Shown: one piece after another, positions 40,871-49,792 of the stretch
Position numbering within the stretch: position 1 is the first letter of the stretch
Layout of the letters: every line of letters begins with the position of its first letter
From: Parvibacter caecicola
GTDB lineage: Bacteria > Actinomycetota > Coriobacteriia > Coriobacteriales > Eggerthellaceae
Assembly: GCF_003725335.1 (NCBI RefSeq)
Contig: NZ_QIBY01000002.1
Span: 186,001-250,000 of the forward strand
DNA length: 64,000 bases
Direction: 5' to 3'
The notes under the pieces: model-generated
Told to the model about the DNA's origin: nothing
Seen by the model: only the letters and a program-made list of their open reading frames with translations
Databases searched by the model: none
Made by a program: the position numbers and the translations under genes

Positions 40871-41462
40871 TGCTTTCTCTTTCTCTTGAATTCCAGGCTA
40901 TCGTTAACGACCGCAAGACGCGACCGTACGTTTAGTGGGGATAATAGTAAAACATCTTCGGGGATATTCCACGAGATTTTTAGGTCATGCGCAATAAATG
41001 ACCTGATAGGTTGCCCAAATGAAACGTTGAGCGATGATGGCCACGCAATCACTGGGCCCTTTTGCGGGCAACATTCACAACCTGTGGTGGTTTGGCCGAG
41101 TTGTGAAGAATGGATGCCGATCAGGCGCCCCGAACGGCCACCGGCCGGCAGATGGGGGACCAAATGGCAACGGCACTTTTAGCCCCTGCCACCGTGGTTG
41201 CGGGGGTTGCCGACGAAGCGGCTGATGCGGGCACGGGCGGCAAAGCAGCGATGCGACACTTCGGCTGCGCGGGCGCGAATGGGGCACGGTGCCAGCGGGC
41301 GCTGCGCCTCCGTTCCCGCCAGGGGGCGCGTCCTGCTTCCCGCCAAGGGCGAGCCCCCTCGCCGCCGGCTTTTGCAACGATTTCGTGAATGCGGCGGCAA
41401 AAACGGCCATATGGCGCAACAATGCGAAGAACATGCACGCGTCCAAAAACGGAAGGAACCCC
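40871..41462. other. 592-nt intergenic region between mihF and mazG
   Basis: No convincing gene. It should hold the mihF promoter (a TACTATTAT-like -10 on the minus strand near 40945-40955). AGGTCAT (40982-40988) and ATGACCT (40998-41004) form a 7-bp inverted repeat with 9-nt spacing that could be an operator. From 41100 to 41460 the sequence is GC-rich and featureless up to the mazG ribosome site. Confidence 0.5.
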
Positions 41463-42353
41463 ATGACCATCGAATCCCTCGCCACCCGGCCCCGAAGCGT
41501 GGCCGAGGCCGTAGCGCAAGCCACCAGCCACCCGAACTTCGATGCCCTCGTGGCCACCATCTGCGCCCTGCGCATGCCGGACGGCTGTCCGTGGGATCGC
41601 GAGCAAACCCACCAGAGCATCGCCCACAACATGATAGAAGAGGCCTATGAGGCGGTGGACGCCATCGAAAAGCGCGATGCGGGCCATTTGCGGGAAGAGC
41701 TGGGGGACGTACTGCTGCAGGTGGTGCTGCAAAGCCAGATCGCCACCGATGAGGGGCTGTTCACCATCGATGATGTGTGCGCCGACGTGAACGACAAGAT
41801 GATTCGCCGCCATCCCCATGTGTTCGGAGGCGAAAGCGCCGCCAACAGCGCCGACGTGAAGGCGCTTTGGGAAGACGTGAAAGCACAGGAGGCGGCTGGC
41901 GCTGGGGCGGAAGCGCCTGGCCTGCTGGACGGTGTGCCCAGCGGCTTTCCGGCCCTGATGCAAGCGCAGAAAATTTCCAAGAAAGCGGCGAAGGCCGGTT
42001 TCGAATGGGATACCCTCGACGACATTTGGGCGAAAGTGGCTGAAGAGATGGCCGAACTGCAGGCCGCCTATGCCGCCGCCCCCAAAAGCCCGAAGGGGGC
42101 CATCGTGCCCGAGGAGAACCCTGCCGCCGCTGAAGCGGTGGAGCTGGAACTGGGGGACGTGCTGTTCACGCTGGTGAATGTAGCGCGGCGCATGGGGGTG
42201 AACGCCGAAGGGGCACTGCGGGCCACTTGCGTGAAGTTCCGCGAACGCTGGGCCTTCATCGAAGGGGCCGCCGCCGGCATGGGGCGCGCTGTGGAAGAGT
42301 TGGGCACCGACGAGCTGAACCAGCTGTGGGATATGGCAAAGCATCTGGGCTAA
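41463..42353 (+). CDS. mazG: Nucleoside triphosphate pyrophosphohydrolase
   Basis: 296 residues with two MazG-like domains. The first has RMPDGCPWDREQTHQSI, then the metal motif in MIEEAYEAVDAIE and LREELGDVLLQVV. The second has DDIWAKVAEEMAELQ and LELELGDVLFTLVNVAR. The enzyme hydrolyses noncanonical or surplus NTPs to NMP and PPi. The start is ATG 41463 with GGAAGGA upstream; the frame is open for another 58 codons without similarity. Slightly longer than the 263 residues of the E. coli protein because of an Ala/Gly insert. Confidence 0.94.
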   Translation: MTIESLATRPRSVAEAVAQATSHPNFDALVATICALRMPDGCPWDREQTHQSIAHNMIEEAYEAVDAIEKRDAGHLREELGDVLLQVVLQSQIATDEGLFTIDDVCADVNDKMIRRHPHVFGGESAANSADVKALWEDVKAQEAAGAGAEAPGLLDGVPSGFPALMQAQKISKKAAKAGFEWDTLDDIWAKVAEEMAELQAAYAAAPKSPKGAIVPEENPAAAEAVELELGDVLFTLVNVARRMGVNAEGALRATCVKFRERWAFIEGAAAGMGRAVEELGTDELNQLWDMAKHLG

Positions 42354-42417
42354 CCCCGGCAGGGGCATTTCTGGCGGGGCGGCAAAGCACCCCCTCCTCT
42401 CTAGGAAGGTTTCGAGC

Positions 42418-42867
42418 ATGACTGCGGAAACGAGCGACTCTCGGATCGCATGGGCAGCGCGCATCTGCTTCGGGCTGGTGTTCGCCCTCAACGTTCAGTG
42501 CGCGGTGCAGTTCATCGCGCACCCCGCCGGCTTCATGGGCGGCTTCGGGCTTTCCGGCCCCGAAGGACAATTGGCCGTGGCGGGGCTAGGGGTGGCCTTC
42601 CTCATGTGGAACGCCACCTATCCCCTGTTCATTTGGCAGCCGCAGCGCTTCGAGGTGCTGGGGGCCGTCATCATCACGCAACAGGCGATAGGGCTCGTGG
42701 GCGAGAGCGCCCTCTACCTGCAACTGGGCAGCTTCGCCGCCGTGGCGGGGCCGGCCATAATGCGTTTCATCCTCTTCGATGGCGCCGGCCTGCTACTGAT
42801 GGCCGCCAGCTTCGCATGGCTGAAAATGAGCGGCCGGGGACGCCACCGGTCGCAAGACAGCCTCTAA
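42418..42867 (+). CDS. Four-helix membrane protein of unknown function
   Basis: 149 residues with four hydrophobic helices (RICFGLVFALNVQCAVQFIA, LAVAGLGVAFLMWNATYPLF, EVLGAVIITQQAIGLVGE, AIMRFILFDGAGLLLMAASF). The helix ends NATYPLFIWQPQRFEVLG and FDGAGL suggest a conserved family, which I do not recognise. AGGAAGG lies upstream of ATG 42418. It follows mazG by 64 nt and may be co-transcribed. Its last four bases overlap the end of the converging SpoU gene. Confidence 0.75.
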   Translation: MTAETSDSRIAWAARICFGLVFALNVQCAVQFIAHPAGFMGGFGLSGPEGQLAVAGLGVAFLMWNATYPLFIWQPQRFEVLGAVIITQQAIGLVGESALYLQLGSFAAVAGPAIMRFILFDGAGLLLMAASFAWLKMSGRGRHRSQDSL

Positions 42868-43958
42868 CACGCCCGCGTTTCCCAGAAGGCTACGGCGCTG
42901 GCGGCGGCCACGTTCAGGGAATCTACTCCGTGGGCCATGGGGATGATGGCCGTGTGGTCGCAGGCGGCAATGGTAGCGGGCGCCAGGCCGTGCTCCTCGT
43001 TGCCCAGCACCAGCGCCAGCCGCTCAACCCCATTCAAGCGCTCGTCGCTGATGGGGATGGCGCCGTCCGCCAAAGCCAGCGCCACGGTTTGGAACCCGGC
43101 GGCCGCCAATTGCGCCAGCCCTCCCCCTTCTTGCCCCAAGGCGGAGATGCGCCCCCAGGGCACTTGGAACACCGTGCCCATGGACACCCGGGCGGCGCGG
43201 CGGTACAGGGGATCGTGGCAGGTGGGGTCCAGCAGCACGGCATCTACCCCCAGCGCAGCGGCGCTGCGGAAAATGGCACCGATGTTGGTGTAGTTGGTAA
43301 CTCCCTCCAGCACTGCCACACGACGCGCCCTTGCCAACAGATCCTCCAACGGCAGCAGCGCCGGACGAAGAAAAGCCGCTAGAGGGCCGCGGGTTCGCTG
43401 AAACCCGGTGAGCTCTTCCACCTGGGCGCGCGTTGCCACGAACATCGGCAAGTCGCCAAACGGGGAACTCGTGCGCGGGGCCGACAGCGCTCTCGCGCCC
43501 GCACCTGGTCCCACGTTGCCCCCGATCGCACCCACGCCCGGGGCCGCGCCACCACTTGCTTCCGCACCCGGGGCCGGTCCCGCTTCTGCTTCCACAACCG
43601 AGGCCGACTTCGCGCCGCCGCCGTTGCTCGCGACCGGCGCCCCCGCCACAACGACAGCCCCGCTCGACGCAGCCTCCCCTTCGCAACCCTGCGCCAGCCG
43701 CTGCAACAGCGGAGCCGCCGCAGCCTCCCAGCACTCCTCCACCAACAGAGCAAACGGCACGCAGCCGGCTGCCATGGCACGCTCGATCACGTTGCGCGAT
43801 TCCGCAACGAACACACCAGCCGCCAGCGCTTCCGGCGCCAACCCCACATCGCGGGCCAACCCCACCATCTGGCGACCGTCCCGCAGCTGCCCGTCGGTAT
43901 AGGAAGAAAAGACCCGCAGCCGCGGGTCTTCCAAATTCTGCAAACGAATAACCGGCAA
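42864..43958 (-). CDS. SpoU/TrmH-family 2'-O RNA methyltransferase
   Basis: 364 residues. The C-terminal SPOUT domain shows the three family motifs: NYTNIGAIFRSAAALG, LALVLGNEEHGL and IPMAHGVDSLNVAAASAVAF. The N-terminal part resembles the substrate-binding region of such enzymes (LEDPRLRVFSSYTDGQL). Between the two is a stretch of about 60 residues rich in Gly/Ala/Pro (around residues 95-155) that looks like a low-complexity expansion. The start is a TTG at 43958 with GGGGGC upstream, 11 nt after the apt stop, so apt and this gene form an operon. RNA target unknown. Confidence 0.88.
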   Translation of the reverse strand: MPVIRLQNLEDPRLRVFSSYTDGQLRDGRQMVGLARDVGLAPEALAAGVFVAESRNVIERAMAAGCVPFALLVEECWEAAAAPLLQRLAQGCEGEAASSGAVVVAGAPVASNGGGAKSASVVEAEAGPAPGAEASGGAAPGVGAIGGNVGPGAGARALSAPRTSSPFGDLPMFVATRAQVEELTGFQRTRGPLAAFLRPALLPLEDLLARARRVAVLEGVTNYTNIGAIFRSAAALGVDAVLLDPTCHDPLYRRAARVSMGTVFQVPWGRISALGQEGGGLAQLAAAGFQTVALALADGAIPISDERLNGVERLALVLGNEEHGLAPATIAACDHTAIIPMAHGVDSLNVAAASAVAFWETRAC

Positions 43959-43969
43959 CGCTGCCCCCG

Positions 43970-44500
43970 TTACTTCACATGAACCAACGAGAACACTTCC
44001 ACATCCACGTCTTTGGCAATGGCCTCACGCGGGTTCAAGAAATCGAGCTCCAGGAAAAAGCCCATCCCTGCCAGCTTGGCCCCCTGGCTTTCCGCCAGCT
44101 TCGCCATAGCCACGGCCGTACCGCCAGTGGCCACCAAGTCGTCGATGATCAGCACCACATCGCCGGGCTCAAGCGCGTCGGCGTGAATCTCCAGCGAATC
44201 GGTGCCGTATTCCAGCGCATAGGACTGAGAAACCACCTTGCGTGGCAACTTGCCCGGCTTGCGCGCTGGCACAAACCCAGCCCCCAGCCGATAGGCCACC
44301 GCAGAGCCCACCATGAAACCGCGGGCCTCGGCCCCCAGCACCTTGGTAACGCCATAGCCGATAAAGTGCTCGGCCAAGTCGTCGATCACGCCGGCAAAGG
44401 CGCGGGCATCGGCGAACACCGGGGTGACGTCCTTGAAGACCACGCCCGGCTCGGGGTAGTCGGGAATGTCGATGATCAGGTCCTCATACAAACGGGTCAT
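43970..44500 (-). CDS. apt: Adenine phosphoribosyltransferase
   Basis: 176 residues, the usual family length. The PRPP-binding motif is VVLIIDDLVATGGTA, and KVLGAEARGFMVGSAVAYRLGAGFVPARKPGKLP is the adenine-binding side, split here only by description. It salvages adenine to AMP in the cytoplasm. ATG 44500 has AAGGAG about 9 nt upstream; the longer frame to 44560 is not conserved. Followed directly by the SpoU methyltransferase on the same strand. Confidence 0.96.
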   Translation of the reverse strand: MTRLYEDLIIDIPDYPEPGVVFKDVTPVFADARAFAGVIDDLAEHFIGYGVTKVLGAEARGFMVGSAVAYRLGAGFVPARKPGKLPRKVVSQSYALEYGTDSLEIHADALEPGDVVLIIDDLVATGGTAVAMAKLAESQGAKLAGMGFFLELDFLNPREAIAKDVDVEVFSLVHVK

Positions 44501-44569
44501 AAGGTTTTTCTCCTTAGCGGAAGCGGCAGGTGCATTCAAAAGCGCGCCCCATTCTAGCACTTCGCTCGG

Positions 44570-45766
44570 CTACCTACGGGCTGTGTCAGGCACGATGCTC
44601 ATAGACTCGAAGCGGTTCTCCATCCAGGTATTATCGAAGTGCTCGGCGCAGAACCACTCCAGCGCGTTGTCGGGCGAAAGCCCTGAAAGGCGGCTGTACC
44701 AGCAGTCTAGCGCCACCAGCGTCATGCAGCAATCCGCCACCATCAGCACCGCGCACACCGCCGTAACCGAATAGCGCCACTGCCAGGGAATGAGGTTGAT
44801 CACGTACAGCAGCGCCGGCAGCGCCCAGCGAATCCACATAACCCCCAGCGCCCCCCACATGCACATGAACATGAAGTTGGTGCGCCCGTTTATGTTCAGG
44901 AAGGTACCGGTGTAATCCCAGGCCACCGCCCCGAAACAGTATTCCATGAAGCAGCTGGTAAAGTACTCGAAGGCGCCGCCGATAACCGCACTCACGCAAA
45001 ACACCGTCCACACCGGCGCCTTGTGGAAGCGGTTCAGCGCCAACGTCATTAGCACCGCGCCACAGCCGTAAATGGGCGAGAACGGGCCGAACAGCAGGCC
45101 GGCGCGATCTTCGTAATGGCCGAAGTCCACCACCAGCACGTGGTAGACGCTCTCGATTACCACGCCGATAACGCTGGCCACCACAAAAATCCAGAAGATA
45201 TTGAAGAAATCAAGCTCGATGAAACCTTGGCCGCTTTTGTCCAGCCCCAGCGTGCCCTCTTCCGCCTCATCGCGGGTTTCCATCATCCGCAGCTGACGCT
45301 GCAGCCTGCGCTCGTCGGAAAGCGCCGGATCCACCACCACGTGAGCCACTATGAGAATGATCGCCGTCAGCGCCAAAGGCCACACCGAGGCCGATATCCC
45401 CTCCAACATGAAGTCCGACCCGAAGGCCACCACAAGCGCGATGGCCACCGATTCCGCCAGCAGCCGCGCCCGGCGGCGATTGCCGCGCACCAAACGCACC
45501 CCCAGCACCACCGACGCGGCAGCGGCGTAGCCCAGCGCGATGACCAGCACCCAGTACAGGATGAAGGACAGCACCGAGTCGTCCGCAAACAGCCCCTGCC
45601 GCATTCCCATTCCCGAGCCCACGATCACCGCGGCCATCGCCAGCACCGCCAGCGCCCCACCCAAAATGAGCAAAGCCCCGATGACCTTCATGATCAGGGG
45701 CATGCGAGCATCGGGCTTATCCTCAGCTATCTCCAGTGTTATTTCGGAAACGAACTCTTTCTGCAT
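44570..45766 (-). CDS. Membrane protein with CmpB-type (putative ABC-transporter type IV) domain
   Basis: About 398 residues. The N-terminal half has four or five helices (GALLILGGALAVLAMAAVIVG and others); the C-terminal half carries the PF06541-type domain: ESVYHVLVVDFGHYEDR, LLFGPFSPIYGCGAVL, FEYFTSCFMEYCFGAVAWDY and NGRTNFMF. Proteins with this domain are common and uncharacterised; the transporter name is only a database label. The start is uncertain: ATG 45766 lacks a good ribosome site and a TTG at 45805 is in frame. It stands alone before apt. Confidence 0.8.
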   Translation of the reverse strand: MQKEFVSEITLEIAEDKPDARMPLIMKVIGALLILGGALAVLAMAAVIVGSGMGMRQGLFADDSVLSFILYWVLVIALGYAAAASVVLGVRLVRGNRRRARLLAESVAIALVVAFGSDFMLEGISASVWPLALTAIILIVAHVVVDPALSDERRLQRQLRMMETRDEAEEGTLGLDKSGQGFIELDFFNIFWIFVVASVIGVVIESVYHVLVVDFGHYEDRAGLLFGPFSPIYGCGAVLMTLALNRFHKAPVWTVFCVSAVIGGAFEYFTSCFMEYCFGAVAWDYTGTFLNINGRTNFMFMCMWGALGVMWIRWALPALLYVINLIPWQWRYSVTAVCAVLMVADCCMTLVALDCWYSRLSGLSPDNALEWFCAEHFDNTWMENRFESMSIVPDTARR

Positions 45767-45850
45767 GCAGGGGATGCTATCATGACAACCATCATGCCGC
45801 TTCAAATTCCAGAGATTTGAAAGAAAAACCGCTTCGAGAACAGGGAGGCC

Positions 45851-46258
45851 ATGGATAGCGACAATTCCAAACCAGTGCCCCCATACGCGAAGGGGTTGGC
45901 CTGTCTTTTGGTGGTGGCAGGAGCGCTCCTTGCGGTTTCCGGCATCGCCGTCATCTACGGCTCCTTCGCCTTCCCCGAGGTTGAGGCCGGCGAATCCTCC
46001 ATTGCCCGTTTCGCCATCGGCGTCGGCGGTCTCATCACCAGCGGCCTCACCCTCAATCTGGGCATCGTGACACTACTGGCCCCCAAGCGCCCCAAGCTGC
46101 GGAAGTCTTCCCACACGCTGGCGCTGGTGGATGCGGTGGCCTCGGTGCTTGCGCTTCTGTGCTGCAGCGCCGTGGGCAGCGGCCTGCCCACCAGCCTCAT
46201 CCTGAACTTGGCGCTTTCCCTTATCTGGCTGGCGGCCATGCGCCCCACGCGCGCCTAG
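45851..46258 (+). CDS. Small four-helix membrane protein of unknown function
   Basis: 135 residues with four hydrophobic helices (LACLLVVAGALLAVSGIAVI, FAIGVGGLITSGLTLNLGIV, ALVDAVASVLALLCCSAVG, LILNLALSLIWLAAM) and a basic loop LAPKRPKLRKS in the middle. GGGAGG precedes ATG 45851. It is divergent from the CmpB-type gene with 84 nt between the starts. No family recognised. Confidence 0.72.
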   Translation: MDSDNSKPVPPYAKGLACLLVVAGALLAVSGIAVIYGSFAFPEVEAGESSIARFAIGVGGLITSGLTLNLGIVTLLAPKRPKLRKSSHTLALVDAVASVLALLCCSAVGSGLPTSLILNLALSLIWLAAMRPTRA

Positions 46259-46286
46259 CCCAAGCACTCAACCAGCAAGGCCAACC

Positions 46287-46371
46287 GTCACCAAAGTTGA
46301 CATAGCGCGCAACGACGCATCTTTTGTCGACTTTGGTGACTCAATTCAACGCCTTTTGACAACTTCGGTTA
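46287..46371. repeat. GTCACCAAAG palindrome plus a half copy
   Basis: Arms 46287-46302 and 46325-46340 match at 15 of 16 positions (GTCACCAAAGTTGACA). A diverged half copy, CTTTTGACAACTTCGGTTAC, follows at 46352-46371. It is a relative of the three elements described at 46474, 48134 and 48333 but with a different centre. Confidence 0.75.
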
Positions 46372-46473
46372 CAGCCAAAAGCCCTCGCTTTTCACCTTTT
46401 TATCTCCCTCATCATATATCCAGGTCAACACTATATTAGGACACGAATAATGATTGCTCTTCTGTCGGGCACC

Positions 46474-46527
46474 GTACCGAAGTCGCCAAAACGTGTAGGA
46501 GTACGCGCGTTTTGGCGATTTTGGTAC
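46474..46527. repeat. Loop-conserved palindrome, copy 1
   Basis: 54 nt: 18-nt left arm (GTACCGAAGTCGCCAAAA), 18-nt loop (CGTGTAGGAGTACGCGCG) and 18-nt right arm. The arms pair at 16 of 18 positions. It lies 3' of the minus-strand nuclease-like gene. A second hairpin (46532-46539 with 46557-46564, inner CGTC/GACG) follows at once. The 352-nt gap 46259-46610 contains these elements and no gene. Confidence 0.85.
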
Positions 46528-46610
46528 CCATCAGTGGCGAATCGTCGCAGGAGACGCGCCACTGCAGCTACAACCGATCGCATCCACCCACTCGCCGCAA
46601 ACGACACTAC

Positions 46611-47618
46611 CTACAGAGTAAGCCCGGATGCTCCACGGTTCTCGCCAAGCGTCCCGTCGAAATAGCGTGCGTAAGTCCTGCTCATCTGGAATAGCCGGAT
46701 CCGCGCTTCCAAAAAGTCATCCATCCTCGCCAGCGGCCTCAAACCTAAATTACGGCGCAGCTCAGCGCCCACTTTTTCCATGTACAACCGATTGCCCAAT
46801 TGCGAAGGCCTCAGAGACACCACTTTGAACCCATCCGCTTCGAGCGCGAGGCGCTTCGATTCGTCACGGACGGCCTGACTGCTCACAAGGTGCACCGCAT
46901 CGGAATCGTACTCAATGGCGGCTTTGCCCTTCGGTCCCGCAATCAAAAGGTCGGGCCTCAGTACATTGCGCCCGGCAATTGATTTGCCTCTGGGCGATGG
47001 ATGGTAATCGCGGTTTGCCTGGACATCCCCAAACGCCAAACCCCCTCGATGCGCAGGAAGCGAAAACACCATTTTCATAAACACCTCGGGCGGGGAATCG
47101 GCTCCGCCCGAAACAAAGGGGAGCACCCCTGCGCAACTACGACCACCTCTAATTCGGGGGTTGTTCGCCAGTAGCTCGCCGACAGACGCGGGGACCGACA
47201 ATGGCTCACGCGATGCAAGCCCGGACGGCGAGACAGGGTCGAGCCGAAAACAACCGCACAATGTATTGGCCAGAAAGCACAAGTCTTCAAAGCCGAGCAA
47301 AGGAGCGATCCCGACCAGAGTTGCCGCGGGCGATGGAACGTACACGCCCGACGCCACAGGATAGAAAACCACCTTTTGCCAGGCCACCGGAAAACGATGA
47401 AAGCAAAAGTCCGCCCTTGCAGTGCGCCGGCCCGACCCCACGAGCACATGCACCGGGAACGAGAGCGCCGGACAAACAGCCCGAAGGTAATCGGCGACCC
47501 CTCGGGAAGGAGTGAAACCTTTGGCATGCCGGCCGTCAAGTCGAACGGAAACTGCAGGCAAGGCCTCCACGGTTAGCCAGTAGCAAATTGCAGAAAACGG
47601 ATGCAGGACCACCTTCAT
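46611..47618 (-). CDS. PD-(D/E)XK-like protein (DUF559/Vsr-type C-terminal domain)
   Basis: 335 residues. The C-terminal third looks like a DUF559/Vsr-type nuclease domain: Glu178 in a helix (SPPEVFMKM), Asp223 in LRPDLLIAG, Glu236 and Asp238 in AAIEYDSDAVH, then Asp252-Glu-x-x-Arg256 and LEADGFKVVSLRPSQ. The usual Lys of the E-x-K motif is Asp here, as in many DUF559 proteins. The N-terminal two thirds (HPFSAICYWLTVEAL, LVGIAPLLGFEDLCFLANTL) resemble Coriobacteriia proteins of unknown role, perhaps AbiEi-related. ATG 47618 has GGGAGGGG upstream. It is surrounded by palindromic repeats and by non-coding DNA. Activity is an inference. Confidence 0.7.
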   Translation of the reverse strand: MKVVLHPFSAICYWLTVEALPAVSVRLDGRHAKGFTPSRGVADYLRAVCPALSFPVHVLVGSGRRTARADFCFHRFPVAWQKVVFYPVASGVYVPSPAATLVGIAPLLGFEDLCFLANTLCGCFRLDPVSPSGLASREPLSVPASVGELLANNPRIRGGRSCAGVLPFVSGGADSPPEVFMKMVFSLPAHRGGLAFGDVQANRDYHPSPRGKSIAGRNVLRPDLLIAGPKGKAAIEYDSDAVHLVSSQAVRDESKRLALEADGFKVVSLRPSQLGNRLYMEKVGAELRRNLGLRPLARMDDFLEARIRLFQMSRTYARYFDGTLGENRGASGLTL

Positions 47619-48133
47619 GAGAACCCCTCCCCCAAAGAAACGGTGGCCCAAGAATAGCGGGGCTTCCACCGAATGGAGCCTTGTTGGCCTACCTCCAGAG
47701 AATCGCCAATTTCCTTAAGAAAACCTTTGTGACCTGGTGAAACTTTGGCGACTTGCTGATGAATCGCCGTGGAAACGGCGGCGCAAATCCAGGGAATTTT
47801 GGCGAAACGGCGAGCGCAGGCCACCCCTGCGCTCGCCTTGAACCCAAAGCGATCCTCGCGCCAGAACCCCAAGCCTTCCACCGCACCGGACGGCCTGCGC
47901 GCCCGCATCACGCCATGTGCCCCGCACGCCGCGCCACGCACCTACACACCACGCCATGCACCTACGCATGTCGTTCTCATGCCCTCGCGCGTTCCACCCG
48001 GCCCCCGCCCCCGCGCGCTCCGGCTGGCGCTTACACGATTCCGCACCCCACACCCCCCCGCATCCATGCCCGAGTTCAGCGCAGAGTGCCCTTCGCCTCT
48101 TGAACAGCAACAGACCGCGCTGCTGAGCGCCCG

Positions 48134-48187
48134 TTACCAAAGTCTCCAAAATGCGCACAAGCCTACACGTTTTGGAGACTTTGGTAC
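48134..48187. repeat. Loop-conserved palindrome, copy 2 (opposite orientation)
   Basis: 18-nt arms 48134-48151 and 48170-48187 with 17 paired bases (TACCAAAGTCTCCAAAA) and an 18-nt loop. Reverse-complemented, the loop reads CGTGTAGGCTTGTGCGCA, 16 of 18 identical to the copy at 48333. One stem pair (T-A against G-C in the others) is changed on both sides. Confidence 0.85.
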
Positions 48188-48332
48188 GAAATCAGGCCAC
48201 ATTTCATCGGTTTTGGTAAGCATCTTCCAGGCTCATGGGGAGAGCTCACCACAAGTATGAGCGTTTTCCCAGCTCAACAGCCTATCCGCTTTTTTCGCTG
48301 ACCCTATACGCGTTCACATAAAACAGAGAAGG

Positions 48333-48386
48333 TTACCAAAGTCGTCAAAACGCGTAGGCTCGTGCGCATTTTGGCGACTTTGGTAA
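48333..48386. repeat. Loop-conserved palindrome, copy 3
   Basis: 18-nt arms (TTACCAAAGTCGTCAAAA, 48333-48350; 48369-48386) with one mismatch, extended by GG/CC outside to 48331 and 48388, and loop CGCGTAGGCTCGTGCGCA. Same orientation as the copy at 46474. Confidence 0.85.
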
Positions 48387-48919
48387 CCGAGGAAAATGCC
48401 CCGGATGGCAGCGTGCGCCAGCCGGTAGCCAGCTGGAGAAGTAAAGAGCAGGGCAACGGGAGGGGCCGCTTTGCATGAAGGGAAACCGGCGATCAACTAA
48501 GACCCCTCCCCGATTGCAGACGACAAGCGCAGACACCCCACCGCATCGGCCCCGGCGTACGGAGGGGCGCCTGGGCCAGGCGGAACGACCGGGCGCGCAC
48601 ATGGTGGCGCACCCGGACGGACCGACGGGCAGCGCGGGGGGCAAAGGGCCCGACCGGGCAAAACAACCGACGGGCGCATAGGGAGGCACACCCAGCCGGG
48701 CGGAACCACCAATGGGCGGCGCGGGGCGCACGCAGGTCGAGGCGGAACGGCAGACGAGGGGGCAATGGGCAGTCCCGTGCGGGGACGGAGACGGCATGGC
48801 GGCTAAGCAGCACGGCCGGCAGGCGGCGCGGGTGGCCACTGCGCCGGCAGGCGGCATACCCCCTCGCCGGCACAGACGGCGTGCCCCTCCCTGCGGGCGC
48901 AGGGGGGATAGCGCAGTTG

Positions 48920-49786
48920 CTAGAGGAACACCACCGGCAGGGCGGCCATGATCACCAGCAGGCGCAGCAGGAAGCCGCCCACCAGCACCCCCGACTCGCC
49001 GATGATGCTCACCACCAGCGAAGTGGTACCCGTTTCCACCTTCTTCGTGATGAACACCGGGTAACCCTCGATGAGAAACGGCGCCACCAAGCCCAGCAGC
49101 ACCAGGCCACCCCAAAACGCCGGCGCGTACTGGCCCGACACCAGCGACGCCACCGACGCGGCCCCCTCGGGGCTGCCGGAGCTAACGATAACCAGCATGG
49201 TGAACAGCACCACCAGCTCGATGGCCGACAGGATGACGTGGGTTTTCTTGATGAGCCACATCTGCTCGAAGCGCTCGCGGTCGAGCACCAGCCCCACCAG
49301 GCTGGTGGCAGCCAGGCCGGCAGACAGGGCCGACACCACGAACAGCACCGGCAAAATGGCGTTGTTCCACAGCGGGAACGCCTGCACCACCCCCAGCAAA
49401 AAGCCAGTGTAGGCGGCCACGGCGAAGGCGGCAACCACCCCCACCCAAGTGAGCCACCCGGGCACCGGGCGCCGCAAAATCTCCAGCAGCGCAACCGCCA
49501 GCGTCACCGGCATGAACACGCAGATGAAGTACACCCCCAGCGTCATCACCGAACCGGGATTCATCACCAGGTAAATGAAGCGCAGCGGATTATGCAGCCC
49601 AGCTTCGGCGTCCAGCATCAGCATCACGAGGCCGATGGCCAGAAACACCGGCGCGATAAGGCGCCCCGCCACCCGCATCTTCACGCTATCGGGGTACTTC
49701 CGCTCCACAAAGGCCGACGTCAGAAACGCCCCGGCCGAGGCACCTGCCAAAAACAGGTACCACGCAATCATAGGTCCCCAAACCAT
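48920..49786 (-). CDS. NrfD/PsrC-family membrane subunit of a molybdoenzyme complex
   Basis: 288 residues with about eight membrane helices. It begins VWGPMIAWYLFLAGASAGAF, the quinol-site segment of NrfD/PsrC proteins, and contains MNPGSVMTLGVYF and HVILSAIELVVLF. It anchors the exported catalytic and iron-sulfur subunits and passes electrons between them and the menaquinone pool. Third gene of the complex, 6 nt after the ferredoxin gene. It is the only such anchor found among the four molybdoenzyme units in this window. Confidence 0.92.
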   Translation of the reverse strand: MVWGPMIAWYLFLAGASAGAFLTSAFVERKYPDSVKMRVAGRLIAPVFLAIGLVMLMLDAEAGLHNPLRFIYLVMNPGSVMTLGVYFICVFMPVTLAVALLEILRRPVPGWLTWVGVVAAFAVAAYTGFLLGVVQAFPLWNNAILPVLFVVSALSAGLAATSLVGLVLDRERFEQMWLIKKTHVILSAIELVVLFTMLVIVSSGSPEGAASVASLVSGQYAPAFWGGLVLLGLVAPFLIEGYPVFITKKVETGTTSLVVSIIGESGVLVGGFLLRLLVIMAALPVVFL

Positions 49787-49792
49787 TGGTCA

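Larger units (their letters stand above)
47619..48919. other. 1.3-kb region without a convincing gene
   Basis: Open frames here do not look coding: they are Pro/Arg/Ala-rich, cross the palindromes and lack ribosome sites. Contents seen: a degenerate dyad near 47689-47755 (ATCGCCAA ... TTGGCGA), short direct repeats around CACGCCATGCACCTAC (47920-47970), two palindromes (48134-48187, 48333-48386) and, from about 48500 to 48920, very GC-rich imperfect repetition of CGGGCGCACCC-like units. It may be decayed sequence. Confidence 0.55.

Noticed and set aside
47769-48260. A 163-codon plus-strand open frame beginning METAAQIQGILAKRRAQ
   Set aside because: The start looks protein-like but the rest is Pro/Arg/Thr-rich and it reads through a palindrome; no ribosome site.
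46474-48386. Spaced repeats as a possible CRISPR array
   Set aside because: Repeats are palindromic, irregularly spaced by up to 1.6 kb and in both orientations; no cas genes.
48345-49115. A 256-codon minus-strand frame overlapping the NrfD gene
   Set aside because: Cys/Gly/Arg/Pro-rich translation of GC-rich repeats, out of frame with the clear NrfD gene.
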